DNA from: Nitrospinota bacterium
GTDB taxonomy: Bacteria; Nitrospinota; Nitrospinia; Nitrospinales; VA-1
Length of the DNA: 64,000 bases
Direction: 5' to 3'
Assembly (NCBI GenBank): GCA_027619975.1
Contig: JAQCGX010000013.1
Span: forward strand, 1 to 64,000
The position numbers were made by a program, and so were the translations under genes. The notes below the pieces were generated by a model. That model was not told the origin of the DNA. It worked only from the letters and a program-made list of their open reading frames with translations, and made no database searches. The first letter of the stretch is position 1, and every line of letters begins with the position of its first letter. Of this stretch, positions 8,488 to 17,126 are shown piece by piece.

Positions 8488-8556
8488 TTCCGGTCAACAG
8501 GATTTCAAACCCACCTCCGGTTTGTCTGCAGGCGAAATGTAACAGCTTCTGGACGA

Positions 8557-9036
8557 TTATTTTAGATAGTCTGGAAGCACCGTGCTTTTATCTAGCAGGG
8601 CTCCGTCAATTTGCTTCCGGGTCAAACCCTCCGCCATTTTCAAGTTGGCGCCCTGCAACCGGGTTTGTTCCAGGTCGGCTTCCCTGAGATCCGCCCGGAT
8701 CAGGTTGGCTCCTCTGAGGTCGGCATGTTTCAGATTGGCCCAGCGGAGATTGGCGCCGCGCAAATTAGCTCCTTCAAGAGATGCCCGTTCCAGGTCCGCT
8801 TTTTTCAGATACGCCCCATACAGGGTCGCTTCCTGGAAATTGGCTTCCCGCAAGTTGGCTCCCATGAGAACCACTCCCTTGAGATGCGCTTTCTTAAAAT
8901 CCGCGATTTCCCCTGTCGCTCCCTTAGAATTCAGCCAGTTCAGATGATTATCGAGAATGGATTTAATTTCCTCTTTGGAAATTTCCCGCGAGTCTCCCGT
9001 GGAAAGATCGCCTTGATTTTTTATTTCCTCGTTCAT
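8557..9036 (-). CDS. Pentapeptide-repeat protein
   Basis: The N-terminal 45 residues of this protein are hydrophilic. About 80 residues of A-(D/N)-L-x-x repeats follow (GANLREANFQEATLYGAYLKKADLERASLEGANLRGANL and onward), which form a right-handed quadrilateral beta helix. A short non-repeat tail ends at residue 159. Such folds mimic DNA in some topoisomerase-protecting proteins, but most members have no known function. I chose the ATG at 9036 (MNEEIKNQGD). A longer frame back to 9141 has no family support. Confidence 0.82.
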   Translation of the reverse strand: MNEEIKNQGDLSTGDSREISKEEIKSILDNHLNWLNSKGATGEIADFKKAHLKGVVLMGANLREANFQEATLYGAYLKKADLERASLEGANLRGANLRWANLKHADLRGANLIRADLREADLEQTRLQGANLKMAEGLTRKQIDGALLDKSTVLPDYLK

Positions 9037-9220
9037 TTTAATAAAGGAATGTCTAAAAAGTGATATTTTTTGGTTTTTGTAATCGCCATTTTGAGCCCCT
9101 GTTTGCAAGAGACGAAACTTATTTTGAGCTTGGGCCATCATAAACGAGTTGTTCTTTTTAGTGAACAGGTTTTCCGCCTGGAAGAGGGGGCGCCATAAAT
9201 CCCTGGTACGTTAGCACTGA

Positions 9221-9238
9221 GTCCAGCGTCATGCTGGT
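9221..9238. repeat. Small palindromic repeat (CCAGCGTCA-GCTGG type)
   Basis: The sequence GTCCAGCGTCATGCTGGTTT forms a short hairpin (CCAGC/GCTGG) and recurs in related forms at 49261, 57075 and 60589. It sits just past the 3' end of the TPR lipoprotein gene, a position typical for REP-like elements. Confidence 0.5.
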
Positions 9239-9239
9239 T

Positions 9240-10085
9240 TCAGGACGCTTCCATTTTGGAGAATAATTGTCGATACTTTGAATTGGAAGGCTCGGCTTTT
9301 AATGCCAGTTCGATGGACTCGAGAGCGGATTTTTTGTCTTTTCTGGCGATGTGGCTCAGAGCGATCTGGAAATAGGCTTCGGCGTAATAAGGATTGATTT
9401 TTAAAGAGTTCTGGAACGCTTCAACCGCTTTGTCGTAAGCCTTTTGGTCCTGGTAAAGCATGCCCAGGTTAAAATGGGTCAACATTCCCTTCGGGTCCGC
9501 CGCAAGCGACCCTTTAAAGGTTGCCTCCGCTTTTTCAAACTCGCCCTGAAGGCGAAAGCTGTCCCCAAGGTTATTGAGGTAGGTGGAGTTGTTGGGCTCC
9601 TGAGCAATGGCCTGCTGGTAATACTCGATGGCTTTATCGTAAATTTTTTCTTCCTTGTAGATATTGGCAATATTGTTGACAGCCTTGGAGTCGTTATCCC
9701 CCTCCTTAATGGCGATGGCCTGTTCCCATCGCTTTTGCGCCTCTTGCTTTTCTCCCTTGACGTAGAACACCATTCCCAGATTGATATGGACCTGAACGTT
9801 TTCAGGTTCCAGAGACAGGACTTTTTCAAATGCCGTCTGGGCCTGGTCGTGTTGCTTGAGTCCGAAGTGCACCAGGCCTTTTTTGCTGTACACCTTCAGG
9901 TTGTCGGGGTCGTGTTTGATGGCCAGGTCAAATTCTTCGAGGGCGTTTTTGTAAAGGGACAGCTTGGCAAACTCCATTCCTAGTTTGTAGTGGGACTCGG
10001 ATTGTGCGGTGTCAATGGTCGCGTTTTCGGAGGTGCAGGCGAAAAGGAATGTAAATAGAATTAAAGCGGGGAAAAGAAGTTTCAT
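9240..10085 (-). CDS. TPR lipoprotein
   Basis: This 281-residue protein has a lipoprotein signal peptide with lipobox LFAC (Cys 17), followed by about six tetratricopeptide repeats (AKLSLYKNALEEFDLAIKHDPDNL and onward). It should be anchored in the inner or outer membrane, with the TPR array facing the periplasm and acting as a protein-binding scaffold. No catalytic part is visible. It lies downstream of the two secreted paralogues on the same strand, separated from them by a terminator, so it is probably a separate transcription unit. The Shine-Dalgarno GAAGGA precedes the ATG. Confidence 0.82.
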   Translation of the reverse strand: MKLLFPALILFTFLFACTSENATIDTAQSESHYKLGMEFAKLSLYKNALEEFDLAIKHDPDNLKVYSKKGLVHFGLKQHDQAQTAFEKVLSLEPENVQVHINLGMVFYVKGEKQEAQKRWEQAIAIKEGDNDSKAVNNIANIYKEEKIYDKAIEYYQQAIAQEPNNSTYLNNLGDSFRLQGEFEKAEATFKGSLAADPKGMLTHFNLGMLYQDQKAYDKAVEAFQNSLKINPYYAEAYFQIALSHIARKDKKSALESIELALKAEPSNSKYRQLFSKMEAS

Positions 10086-10110
10086 GGTAAGCGTCCTTCA
10101 GGTAGGAATA

Positions 10111-10143
10111 AAAAAAGGGGCCAACCAAGGATGGTTGACCCCT
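10111..10143 (-). terminator. Rho-independent terminator after the secreted-protein gene
   Basis: On the minus strand GGGGTCAACC, a short loop and GGTTGGCCCC are followed by TTTTTT. It sits about 30 bases downstream of the stop codon of the gene at 10172-10825. Confidence 0.85.
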
Positions 10144-10171
10144 TGACTTAAAAGGATATTATCACAAACGA

Positions 10172-10825
10172 TCAGTTAACACCACGGCCTGCACCGGTAA
10201 AACTTCTGGTGCTTCCTACTGGAGCTATCCCGTTAGACACGGGCCCAATGGTGGAATCGTGCGCATCGCCGATGAACTCCATGGCGAACCCGGTGCCACT
10301 CGCAGGAATATAAACAACGCCCCACATATTGAGCTGGGAAACATTGTCATATTTTCGCGTCGATCCCACGGTGGTTGCGGTTCCCGGCGCTTCATTGATG
10401 CCGACCACTCTCACATTGCCAAATTGCGCGGTATTAACTGTGCTGATGAGGTGAGTCCTGGAGTCGGTGAAGGCCGCGTTCAGAGCATTAATGGAGGCGT
10501 TCCCCTGATCGACGATAAAGACTCGATGAGTTTCGCCGGCATCTACTGTGAAGGTCACAGATCTTCCGGCGGCGGTGTTCACCGTTGTGGTCATACCCAG
10601 AACCTCTAAAACCACTCCGATCTGGGTTAACGCCGAGTTCAATGAAGGGTGACTGATCCCAATAAAAGTATAACTGTCACTGGGAACCGTCTGAGCGTAG
10701 GGGGAAATGGCTACCCTGGCGCTATTGGTGGTGATTGGCGCCGATAATATTTGCGCCTGAGCGGTTGTGGCCACAGCCACAAACCCCGTCAGGATAAGCA
10801 TGCTTGCTATGAAAAATTTTTTCAT
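10172..10825 (-). CDS. Secreted protein of unknown function, paralogue 1
   Basis: This 217-residue protein has a strong signal peptide (residues 1-24, cleavage after AQA) and no membrane helix after it. The mature part is rich in Ser, Thr, Gly, Asn and Val, beta-strand-like. Its landmark is a C-terminal FAMEFIGDAHDS motif, which the upstream paralogue shares. Other shared blocks are ISPYxQ, SxxYxFIxxxHPSL and RVFIVxxxxxSINA. I do not recognise the family. A Shine-Dalgarno AAGGAG lies before the ATG, the paralogue ends 60 bases upstream, and a terminator follows. An extracellular or outer-membrane-associated structural role is possible but not shown. Confidence 0.75.
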   Translation of the reverse strand: MKKFFIASMLILTGFVAVATTAQAQILSAPITTNSARVAISPYAQTVPSDSYTFIGISHPSLNSALTQIGVVLEVLGMTTTVNTAAGRSVTFTVDAGETHRVFIVDQGNASINALNAAFTDSRTHLISTVNTAQFGNVRVVGINEAPGTATTVGSTRKYDNVSQLNMWGVVYIPASGTGFAMEFIGDAHDSTIGPVSNGIAPVGSTRSFTGAGRGVN

Positions 10826-10884
10826 CAGTCGTTCTCCTTGTATATGTCTATTTGGCTGATTCTTATTCGTGGATTCATTGTTTG

Positions 10885-11480
10885 CTACGGAGCGCCGACA
10901 CCACTCACAGCTATACTCCCGTGGTTGCTGCTTGTAGCGGCACTGTCATGCGCATCGCCGATGAACTCCATGGCGAACCCCGTGGTATTGGATTCGATGA
11001 CCACCGCGCCCCAGTAGGAGAGCATGGTCGCATCGCGAAAACCGGCCCCAACATTTTCACCTGTTCTGAATCCAGGGGTGGTTGCCACCGGATCGATGCG
11101 CACATGGCCATGCTGGAATGCTGCTGTCGATCCGACAATGAATTGCGCTGTGGGAATACTCGTCGCATTGATACTGGTCTGGTTGGTGCGGACGATGAAA
11201 ACCCTCGTCGTGCTGCCTGCGGTGAGGGTGAACGAAGTTGCCGTCCCGAATGCGGTCTTATCTTTCTGAATGGCATTGATGGTCACCCCGATTTGTGATC
11301 TCATGCCCGACAATGAAGGATGGGTTACAGCAATGAATGAATAAGAAGAACTGTCTGACTGCCAATAAGGAGAAATGACACGAGATTTATTTTCTATGGC
11401 AAAAGCATTTCCCGCGCAGCCGCAATTAAAACCAGAACAGCGGTTGCTTGGGAAAATCGCGTAATTAGCTTGATTTTCAT
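10885..11480 (-). pseudogene. Secreted protein, paralogue 2, with frameshift in signal peptide
   Basis: Reading from the ATG at 11478-11480 (Shine-Dalgarno GGAG) gives a signal-peptide core, MKIKLITRF...VLVLIAA, and then runs into a stop. The rest continues in another frame: NAFA, then IENKSRVISPYWQSDSSSYSF, HPSLSG, TRVFIV, SINATS and the FAMEFIGDAHDS motif, matching the downstream paralogue block for block. One base is missing near the GGG run at 11411-11416. Restoring it gives 198 residues plus stop with a normal cleavage site after AFA. This is either a real single-base lesion or an assembly error. The first in-frame ATG after the lesion (11311-11313) would make a leaderless protein, so function depends on which is true. 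Confidence 0.7.
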
Positions 11481-11968
11481 TATGGTTGGCTCCTATATAT
11501 GCAAATTGAATTTGGTTTCTTTTTTAAAGAATGAAACGCATGATCTTTATCCGCCGAACACCCCCTCACATAAAAAGTGTTATTATTGTGGGGACACCAG
11601 GGCCCCAACCGTTCTCTAACTCTAAATTTTTCAATAAACTTAAGAATTTTTCAGCAATTTATTCTTTATACTGAAAATGTAATTCGCTAATTTACGGTAT
11701 ATTACAACAAATCACTATGTATTTTGTTGAAAATTTCCATGGGTTCCAGAAACTCGGTATCGAGTGGTTGTTTTTGTGATCCAAAACACAGTTCGTCTCA
11801 AACAATATCGTCATAATTATTGTTTTCTTAAGTTTTATTTCGATAAAGTATTGGCAGGCAGTTTTTTCCGTAATAAAAATGATTCTGGGGCTGGTTGAGA
11901 AATGAAGGGCTTTTTGATATAATTTTAGGTTTGCAAAACTGGCCTAACTTTCAGAAAGACAAAAGGTT
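11481..11968. other. AT-rich intergenic region
   Basis: Nearly 490 bases without a supported gene. It separates the divergent secreted-protein genes and the pilus cluster and must contain promoters for both. A short hairpin-like stretch GTGTTATTATTGTGGGGACACC lies near 11580-11600; I could not assign it. Confidence 0.5.
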
Positions 11969-12758
11969 ATGAATAAATCAAAAGTAAACTCTCTTAATGG
12001 AACCCGTTGGTTGTCATTATTTGCGGGGTTATTGTTTCTGGGATATTTGGGAGGCTGTGCCAGTGATATGGCATCCGACGCTTCTAAAGCGCAGTTGAAA
12101 TTTCAGAAAGGGCTGGAGCAAGGTTCTATAAATGATCAAAAGGGGATGATCGCCAGTTTCAAGGAAGCGGTGGAGCTGAGCCCGCAAAGTGAACTGTTTC
12201 GCCTGCATTTGGGTATGGCCTATTTCCTTGCCGGGGACCTGGTGAATGCGGAAAAAACTTTCAATCAAACTTTGGAAATCAACAAGGAGTCCAAAGATGC
12301 CTATCGGCAGTTGGGCCGGTTGTATATGCGCACAGGGGAGTGGAGTCGCGCCGTAGAAAATTTTAAAGAAGATCTGATTCGGCCGGGGGACACCCGAGCC
12401 GCATCGGGTTTATAATTGGCTGGCACTGAGCTATTACAATCAGGGTCAGTTTGATGATGCCGAACGTGAATGGAAAAAGACGATCGAATTAAAGGATAAT
12501 GCCGCCATCCGGCTCAACCTGGCCCTGGCATACAAAGATCAGGAACGTTTTGATCAAGCGTTGGAGTCTTTACAGAAGGCGGTGGCCCTCAACCCTGAGT
12601 TTACTCAGGCCTATTATGAAATGTCCCAGCTGCTTATCATTAAAAAACAGATGGATCAAGCTGTAGAGCACTTCAAAAAAGTTATCAAACTGGCGCCCAA
12701 AAGTGAATGGGCCCGTGTTTCCAGAAAATATTTGGAACTCATCCAACAACCTAGATAG
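11969..12758 (+). pseudogene. PilF/PilW-like TPR lipoprotein, frameshifted
   Basis: The first 148 codons give a lipoprotein signal (LGGC lipobox, Cys 30) and TPR repeats, then stop at 12413. The protein continues in another frame, TPEPHRVYNWLALSYYNQGQFDDAEREW, through further TPRs to QQPR at 12758. Removing one G from the GGGGG run at about 12386-12390 restores a 262-residue lipoprotein. As the first gene of the pilus cluster, it resembles PilF/PilW, the outer-membrane pilotin needed for secretin assembly. The lesion is in a homopolymer and could be an assembly error; if real, the product stops after about four TPRs. Confidence 0.72.
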
Positions 12759-12777
12759 TCAATCCTGATAGTCAATT

Positions 12778-13713
12778 ATGGAAGAGAATTTTGGTTCGTA
12801 TTTGAAACATGAGCGGGAACTCCGGGGTGTCCCCCTTGAAGAAATCGCCGCAGTGACGAAGGTTCATATTCGCTTTCTCGAGGCGCTGGAAAACAGCGAG
12901 TTTGACCAGCTTCCAGGAGAAGTTTTCATCAAGGGTTATATTCGTTCTTACGCCAGAGTTATTGGCCTGGATTCTGAAGAAATGGTCACCGCCTACGAAG
13001 AAAATTTCGGCAAGGTTCGCAAACAAGAACTCGAGAACGCCCACCTCGCAAGTGAAAAAATCCACTCAAGAAAGAAAAATCTGGCTGGATATGTCATTGG
13101 CGGCATTGGTTTGGCGGGTATTTTAATGATGGGTTATTTGGGTGTGGGCTCTCTGGTTGAGGAGGGTAATAAACAGGGCGCCGAACAGTTGTCTGCGAAT
13201 GCTCCTGCCCTGAATGCCGTAGAGCCAGAGATTCCCAAAGACGTTGATGTCAGTAATGAAGAACAACCAGAGCAGGAACTTGCGGCGGGGTTATCACAAG
13301 AAGTCCCCCCGGCTCTCCCGGTTGACTCAAGGGCAGAATCGGAAGTCAACAAAAACAAACCCGTTGCCGCAGATTCCAAATTGAAAGAGAAACCCTCCCC
13401 CTATGTTGCGGAAGTGCCGATGGAAGCTGATTCAAACTCCGAAGCAGTGGAAGCCAATACCAAGCCTCTGCATTTAATGATTCAGGTTCAAGGTAATTCC
13501 TGGTTTAACGTAACTGTGGACGATGGTGGCGAGGATGATTTTATTCTCCCAGGCGGTTCCAGTAAAAATATTTATGGGAATGAGAAGTTTCGAGTGACCA
13601 TCGGTAACAGGCGGGGAACCCGGATTTTTTTAAACGGGCAATCCATAGACCTGCCTTTTGGCACCAGTGATGTCGTCCGGGACTTTGATATAACAGCTAA
13701 ACTGATCGAGTGA
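12778..13713 (+). CDS. RodZ-like HTH/transmembrane protein
   Basis: This 311-residue protein has an N-terminal Xre-type HTH of the HTH_25 class (LKHERELRGVPLEEIAAVTKVHIRFLEALE, residues 8-75). A membrane helix covers about residues 103-125, a Glu/Pro/Ala-rich linker follows, and the C-terminal DUF4115-type beta domain covers about 225-311. This is the architecture of RodZ, which links MreB to the cell-wall machinery; in many Deltaproteobacteria a RodZ-like gene also sits next to pilus genes. It starts 20 bases after the TPR gene and ends five bases before pilT, so it belongs to the same operon. Whether it acts on cell shape or on pili is open. Confidence 0.8.
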   Translation: MEENFGSYLKHERELRGVPLEEIAAVTKVHIRFLEALENSEFDQLPGEVFIKGYIRSYARVIGLDSEEMVTAYEENFGKVRKQELENAHLASEKIHSRKKNLAGYVIGGIGLAGILMMGYLGVGSLVEEGNKQGAEQLSANAPALNAVEPEIPKDVDVSNEEQPEQELAAGLSQEVPPALPVDSRAESEVNKNKPVAADSKLKEKPSPYVAEVPMEADSNSEAVEANTKPLHLMIQVQGNSWFNVTVDDGGEDDFILPGGSSKNIYGNEKFRVTIGNRRGTRIFLNGQSIDLPFGTSDVVRDFDITAKLIE

Positions 13714-13717
13714 AACC

Positions 13718-14791
13718 GTGGCCAGAATAGACGCTTTTTTCAAGTTGATGAATGAGCAGGGTGCCTCAGACCTGCATCTGGTGGCAGGGTCCCAGCCCGT
13801 TCTCAGGGTTCATGGAGACATGGAGCGGGTCAAGTACAAGGAGCTTGGCAATGATGAACTGAAAAGCATTCTGTATGAAATTGCTCCCGAGGACAAGATC
13901 AAGACTTTTGAAGAAACGGGTGACATCGATTTCGCTTATGAGATCCCCAATCTGGCTCGCTACCGGGCAAATTATTTTCAGCAGAAATGGGGGATCGGCG
14001 CCGTCTTTCGAGAAATTCCCAGTGAAATCATGACGGCTGAGCAACTGGGTCTGCCGTCGGTGATCAATAGACTCTCCATGTTGCACAAGGGCATGGTTTT
14101 GGTCACGGGTCCGACGGGAAGTGGGAAGTCCACCACTTTGGCGGCGATGATTGATTACATCAACACCCATAAAAAAAACCACATCATCACCATTGAAGAC
14201 CCTGTGGAGTTTGTTCACAAGAACAAGAACTGCATCATCAACCATCGAGAGGTGGGATTCCATACCCAGGGTTTTAAATCCGCTCTTCGAGGGGCGCTCA
14301 GAGAAGACCCGGATATCATACTGGTCGGCGAAATGCGCGACCTGGAAACCATTGAACTGGCTCTCGAAGCGGCCTCCACCGGACACCTCGTGTTTGGCAC
14401 TTTGCACACCCAAAGCGCCGCCAAAACGATTGACCGTGTCATCGATGTGTTCCCGGCTCACCAGCAAGCGCAAATCCGCACCACCCTTTCGGAAACCCTT
14501 AAAGGCGTGGTGGCTCAGAACCTGTTCAAACGCACCGATAAAAAAGGCCGGATGGCGGTTCTTGAAATACTGGTGGTCACGCCAGCCGTATCCAACCTGA
14601 TTCGCGAAGGAAAAACATTCCAGATTCCGTCAGCCATTCAAACCGGGAAAAAGTTTGGCATGCAGTCTTTGGATGACGCCATTCTGGAGGGGTTGAATGC
14701 CAAGAAAATCAGTCCCGAAGACGCGTATGACAAGGCCATCGTCAAAGACCGGTTCATCCAGTATTTGAAAAAGCCTCCCGAATTTATTTAA
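13718..14791 (+). CDS. pilT: Type IV pilus twitching ATPase PilT
   Basis: This 357-residue hexameric AAA-type ATPase powers pilus retraction. Walker A is GPTGSGKS at 131-138. The Asp box (TIEDPVEFVHKNKN), Walker B (DPDIILVGEMRD) and His box (GHLVFGTLHTQSAAKTIDRVID) are all intact, and the C-terminal helices fit PilT. The start is a GTG, five bases after the rodZ-like stop. Together with the second ATPase downstream and PilC it forms the motor part of a twitching-motility system. There is no PilB in the window. Confidence 0.92.
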   Translation: MARIDAFFKLMNEQGASDLHLVAGSQPVLRVHGDMERVKYKELGNDELKSILYEIAPEDKIKTFEETGDIDFAYEIPNLARYRANYFQQKWGIGAVFREIPSEIMTAEQLGLPSVINRLSMLHKGMVLVTGPTGSGKSTTLAAMIDYINTHKKNHIITIEDPVEFVHKNKNCIINHREVGFHTQGFKSALRGALREDPDIILVGEMRDLETIELALEAASTGHLVFGTLHTQSAAKTIDRVIDVFPAHQQAQIRTTLSETLKGVVAQNLFKRTDKKGRMAVLEILVVTPAVSNLIREGKTFQIPSAIQTGKKFGMQSLDDAILEGLNAKKISPEDAYDKAIVKDRFIQYLKKPPEFI

Positions 14792-14801
14792 TGAGAGCTG
14801 T

Positions 14802-15971
14802 ATGAGAAAAGCCGAAATTGACCATATCCTGACCACGATGCTGGAATCGCACGGAAATATTTCCGACCTCAACATCACGGCGGGAAAATCGTTTCAAGTC
14901 GAGTCTTCCGGTCAGTTGACCGAGGTGGCATTGGAATCCTCAATTTCTAAAATCACGCCATTTCAGGCGGAATTTTTTGCCTTGAACCTGATCAATTCCG
15001 ATCGGCGCTTGACGGAAACCCTCATCCGCGAAGGGTCCTGCGACTGTTCTTATTTTCTGGTCGGGAAAGTGCGATTCAGGGTCAATATTTTTTCTCAACG
15101 CGGCAATTACAGCACGGTCCTCAGAAAACTGGAAACCCGCATTCCTTCGATCGAAGAGTTGAAACTACCCCCGCAGTTTGGCAAAGTGGCGAACGAGAAG
15201 AATGGCTTGATTCTGGTGACGGGAGCTACCGGCAGCGGTAAGTCAACCACCCTCGCGGCGCTTTTAGACAATATCAATGAGGAAAAGTCGATCCATATCA
15301 TCACCCTTGAAGATCCGGTGGAGTTCGTGCACCCGCACAAGAAAGCGACGTTTAACCAGAGAGAACTGGGAAGTGACTTCGACGCCTTTTCCGGTGGTTT
15401 GCGCGCGGCCCTGAGGCAGGCGCCCAAAGTGATTCTCGTGGGTGAAATGCGCGACCGGGAAACCGTCGAGATTGGAATGAGCGCCGCAGAAACGGGTCAC
15501 CTGGTCATGAGTACCCTGCATACCGTCGATGCGGGTCAAACCATCAACCGCATCATCGGCATGTTTTCCAAAGAGGAAGAACAGCAGATTCGTATCCGCC
15601 TGGCAGAAACCGTTCGCTGGATCATCGCCCAAAGGCTGTTGCCAAAGGTGGGAGGCGGAAGAATCGCCTTGCTGGAAATTTTATCTACCAGTCTCAGGGT
15701 GAAAGACGCGATCCTCAACGGTGAATCCGAGGGAAAAACGTTTTACGAAATCATTGCCCACGGGGAACCTTATGGAATGTGGACGTTTGATCAGCATATC
15801 CTCAAACTGTTAAAAGAGGGGAAAATCACCGAGGAGACCGCCATGGCTTATGCTTCCCGCAAGACCATCGTGGCGCGGGGGATTGACACTCTTAAAGCTT
15901 CCAAGGGGGAAAAGACCACGGATATTGACACGCTGGCTATGGATGAAGAATATGACACCCAACTCAAGTGA
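14802..15971 (+). CDS. pilU: Second PilT/PilU-type retraction ATPase
   Basis: This 389-residue paralogue of PilT begins 10 bases after it. Walker A is GATGSGKS, the Asp box is TLEDPVEFVHPHKK, Walker B is APKVILVGEMRD and the His box is GHLVMSTLHTVDAGQTINRIIG. The N-terminal domain differs from PilT (SDLNITAGKSFQVESSGQL) and an acidic C-terminal tail (TTDIDTLAMDEEYDTQ) is added. In proteobacteria PilU works as an accessory to PilT; position and sequence suggest the same here. Assignment as PilU rather than a second PilT is by context only. Confidence 0.82.
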   Translation: MRKAEIDHILTTMLESHGNISDLNITAGKSFQVESSGQLTEVALESSISKITPFQAEFFALNLINSDRRLTETLIREGSCDCSYFLVGKVRFRVNIFSQRGNYSTVLRKLETRIPSIEELKLPPQFGKVANEKNGLILVTGATGSGKSTTLAALLDNINEEKSIHIITLEDPVEFVHPHKKATFNQRELGSDFDAFSGGLRAALRQAPKVILVGEMRDRETVEIGMSAAETGHLVMSTLHTVDAGQTINRIIGMFSKEEEQQIRIRLAETVRWIIAQRLLPKVGGGRIALLEILSTSLRVKDAILNGESEGKTFYEIIAHGEPYGMWTFDQHILKLLKEGKITEETAMAYASRKTIVARGIDTLKASKGEKTTDIDTLAMDEEYDTQLK

Positions 15972-15995
15972 TCCTTATTTTCCGAGGGAGACCGG

Positions 15996-16694
15996 ATGCA
16001 GATAGAATGCACAGCGTGTGAACAGGGGATAAATATTCCCGAAGATAAAATTCCCAAGGACCGGGCTTTCTCCATGACCTGCCCTGGGTGCCGCGCAAAG
16101 GTTCGGGTAGATCAGCATCTTTCCCGTCCTCAAGAGTCGTCGGCGCCAGCCCCTGAAGAACAACAGGGGACGCTCAATGAATTGGAAAGCTCATCGGAAA
16201 ACTCACTGGAAATTATCCTTTCCACCGATTTCGACGACGAAGAGGATGAACTACAGATCTATGAAGAAAATGACCGGCTGGCTCTGATATTGGATGATAA
16301 GAATAAGGACCTGTGGGTAGAAGCCTTGGAGGAAAGAGGGTTCAAACTGCAATTCGCCAAATCCTCCGAGCACGCCATCCACAAAATGAGGTTCACGCAT
16401 TTTCATTGTGTGGTCCTCAATGAAAACTATGGCGGTGTTGCGCTCGAAAAGAACCCGGTGTACCGACTCCTCGCAGAAATGCCGATGGCCACCCGGAGAA
16501 ATATTTTCTTTGCCATCCTGGGAGATAAGTTCAAAACCTTGAACAATATGGAAGCATTTTCTTACAGCGTCAATCTGGTCATTAATGAAAAAGACAAGGA
16601 TAAGTTTTCGCAGATTCTGAAGAAATCAATCGCCGATCATGAGACTTTTTACAAGGTGTTTAAAGAGTCCTTGCACGCCATGGGGAAAGTATGA
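15996..16694 (+). CDS. Zinc-ribbon protein with receiver-like domain
   Basis: This 232-residue protein starts with a zinc-ribbon of the MJ0042 type (CTACEQ...CPGC, two Cys pairs, residues 5-30). A Glu/Ser-rich linker follows, then a C-terminal domain of about 130 residues from about 90 onward that looks like a degenerate response-receiver fold (LALILDDKNKDLWVEALEERGFKLQFAKSSEHAI, then HFHCVVLNE in the strand that normally carries the phospho-acceptor Asp). No clear Asp is present at that strand end, so phosphorylation is unlikely. It lies between the second PilT and the cNMP protein, overlapping the latter by four bases (ATGA). A regulatory role in twitching is inferred from position. Confidence 0.6.
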   Translation: MQIECTACEQGINIPEDKIPKDRAFSMTCPGCRAKVRVDQHLSRPQESSAPAPEEQQGTLNELESSSENSLEIILSTDFDDEEDELQIYEENDRLALILDDKNKDLWVEALEERGFKLQFAKSSEHAIHKMRFTHFHCVVLNENYGGVALEKNPVYRLLAEMPMATRRNIFFAILGDKFKTLNNMEAFSYSVNLVINEKDKDKFSQILKKSIADHETFYKVFKESLHAMGKV

Positions 16695-17101
16695 ATTTGT
16701 TAAAAGAGACGTCTATTGTCCAGCGTTTTTCTGAAGGAGAGGTGATTATCTCTGAAGGAATCATCAGTAACAACGCCTATATCGTGTTGAAGGGTGAGGT
16801 GCGCATCACCAAGAAAATCGACAAGAAGACACTGGTGCTCGGAACCCTTAAGGAAGGCGACGTGTTTGGAGAGATGGGGTTGATTACAAAGAGCGTCAGA
16901 AGCGCCACTGTGTCTGCCCTGGGCGAAGTAGAAGTTGGATTTATCGATAAAAAGAAATTTGACGAACTCCTGAGCACATTGCCGGAGGATTTGCAGGCCA
17001 TCGTCAAAGGTTTGGTGGAGAAGCTTCGCAGGACCACGGACGTGTTGACCAAAATCGGTTCGGAACTGGAAAATACACGCAAAAGCATCAAACCGGTGTA
17101 A
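16691..17101 (+). CDS. Stand-alone cyclic-nucleotide-binding protein in pilus operon
   Basis: This 136-residue protein consists of one cNMP-binding domain (FSEGEVIISEGIISNNAYIVLKG, phosphate cassette FGEMGLITKSVRSATV with the ligand arginine) and a C-terminal helix (residues 100-136). No HTH or kinase domain follows. The start overlaps the previous stop by four bases, so translation is coupled. Single-domain cNMP sensors inside pilus operons are unusual; it may bring cyclic-nucleotide control to PilT/PilU, but this is inference. A paralogue lies at 4539. Confidence 0.78.
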   Translation: MNLLKETSIVQRFSEGEVIISEGIISNNAYIVLKGEVRITKKIDKKTLVLGTLKEGDVFGEMGLITKSVRSATVSALGEVEVGFIDKKKFDELLSTLPEDLQAIVKGLVEKLRRTTDVLTKIGSELENTRKSIKPV

Positions 17102-17126
17102 CGCAGGTTCAAAAAAGGAATATTCA

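Noticed and set aside
9036-9141. An extended N-terminus of the pentapeptide protein
   Set aside because: The additional 35 residues have no similarity to the family and the internal ATG fits better.
10257-10990. The 32-base identical stretch in the two secreted-protein genes as a mobile repeat
   Set aside because: It encodes the same conserved motif in the same frame of two paralogues, so common ancestry or gene conversion explains it.
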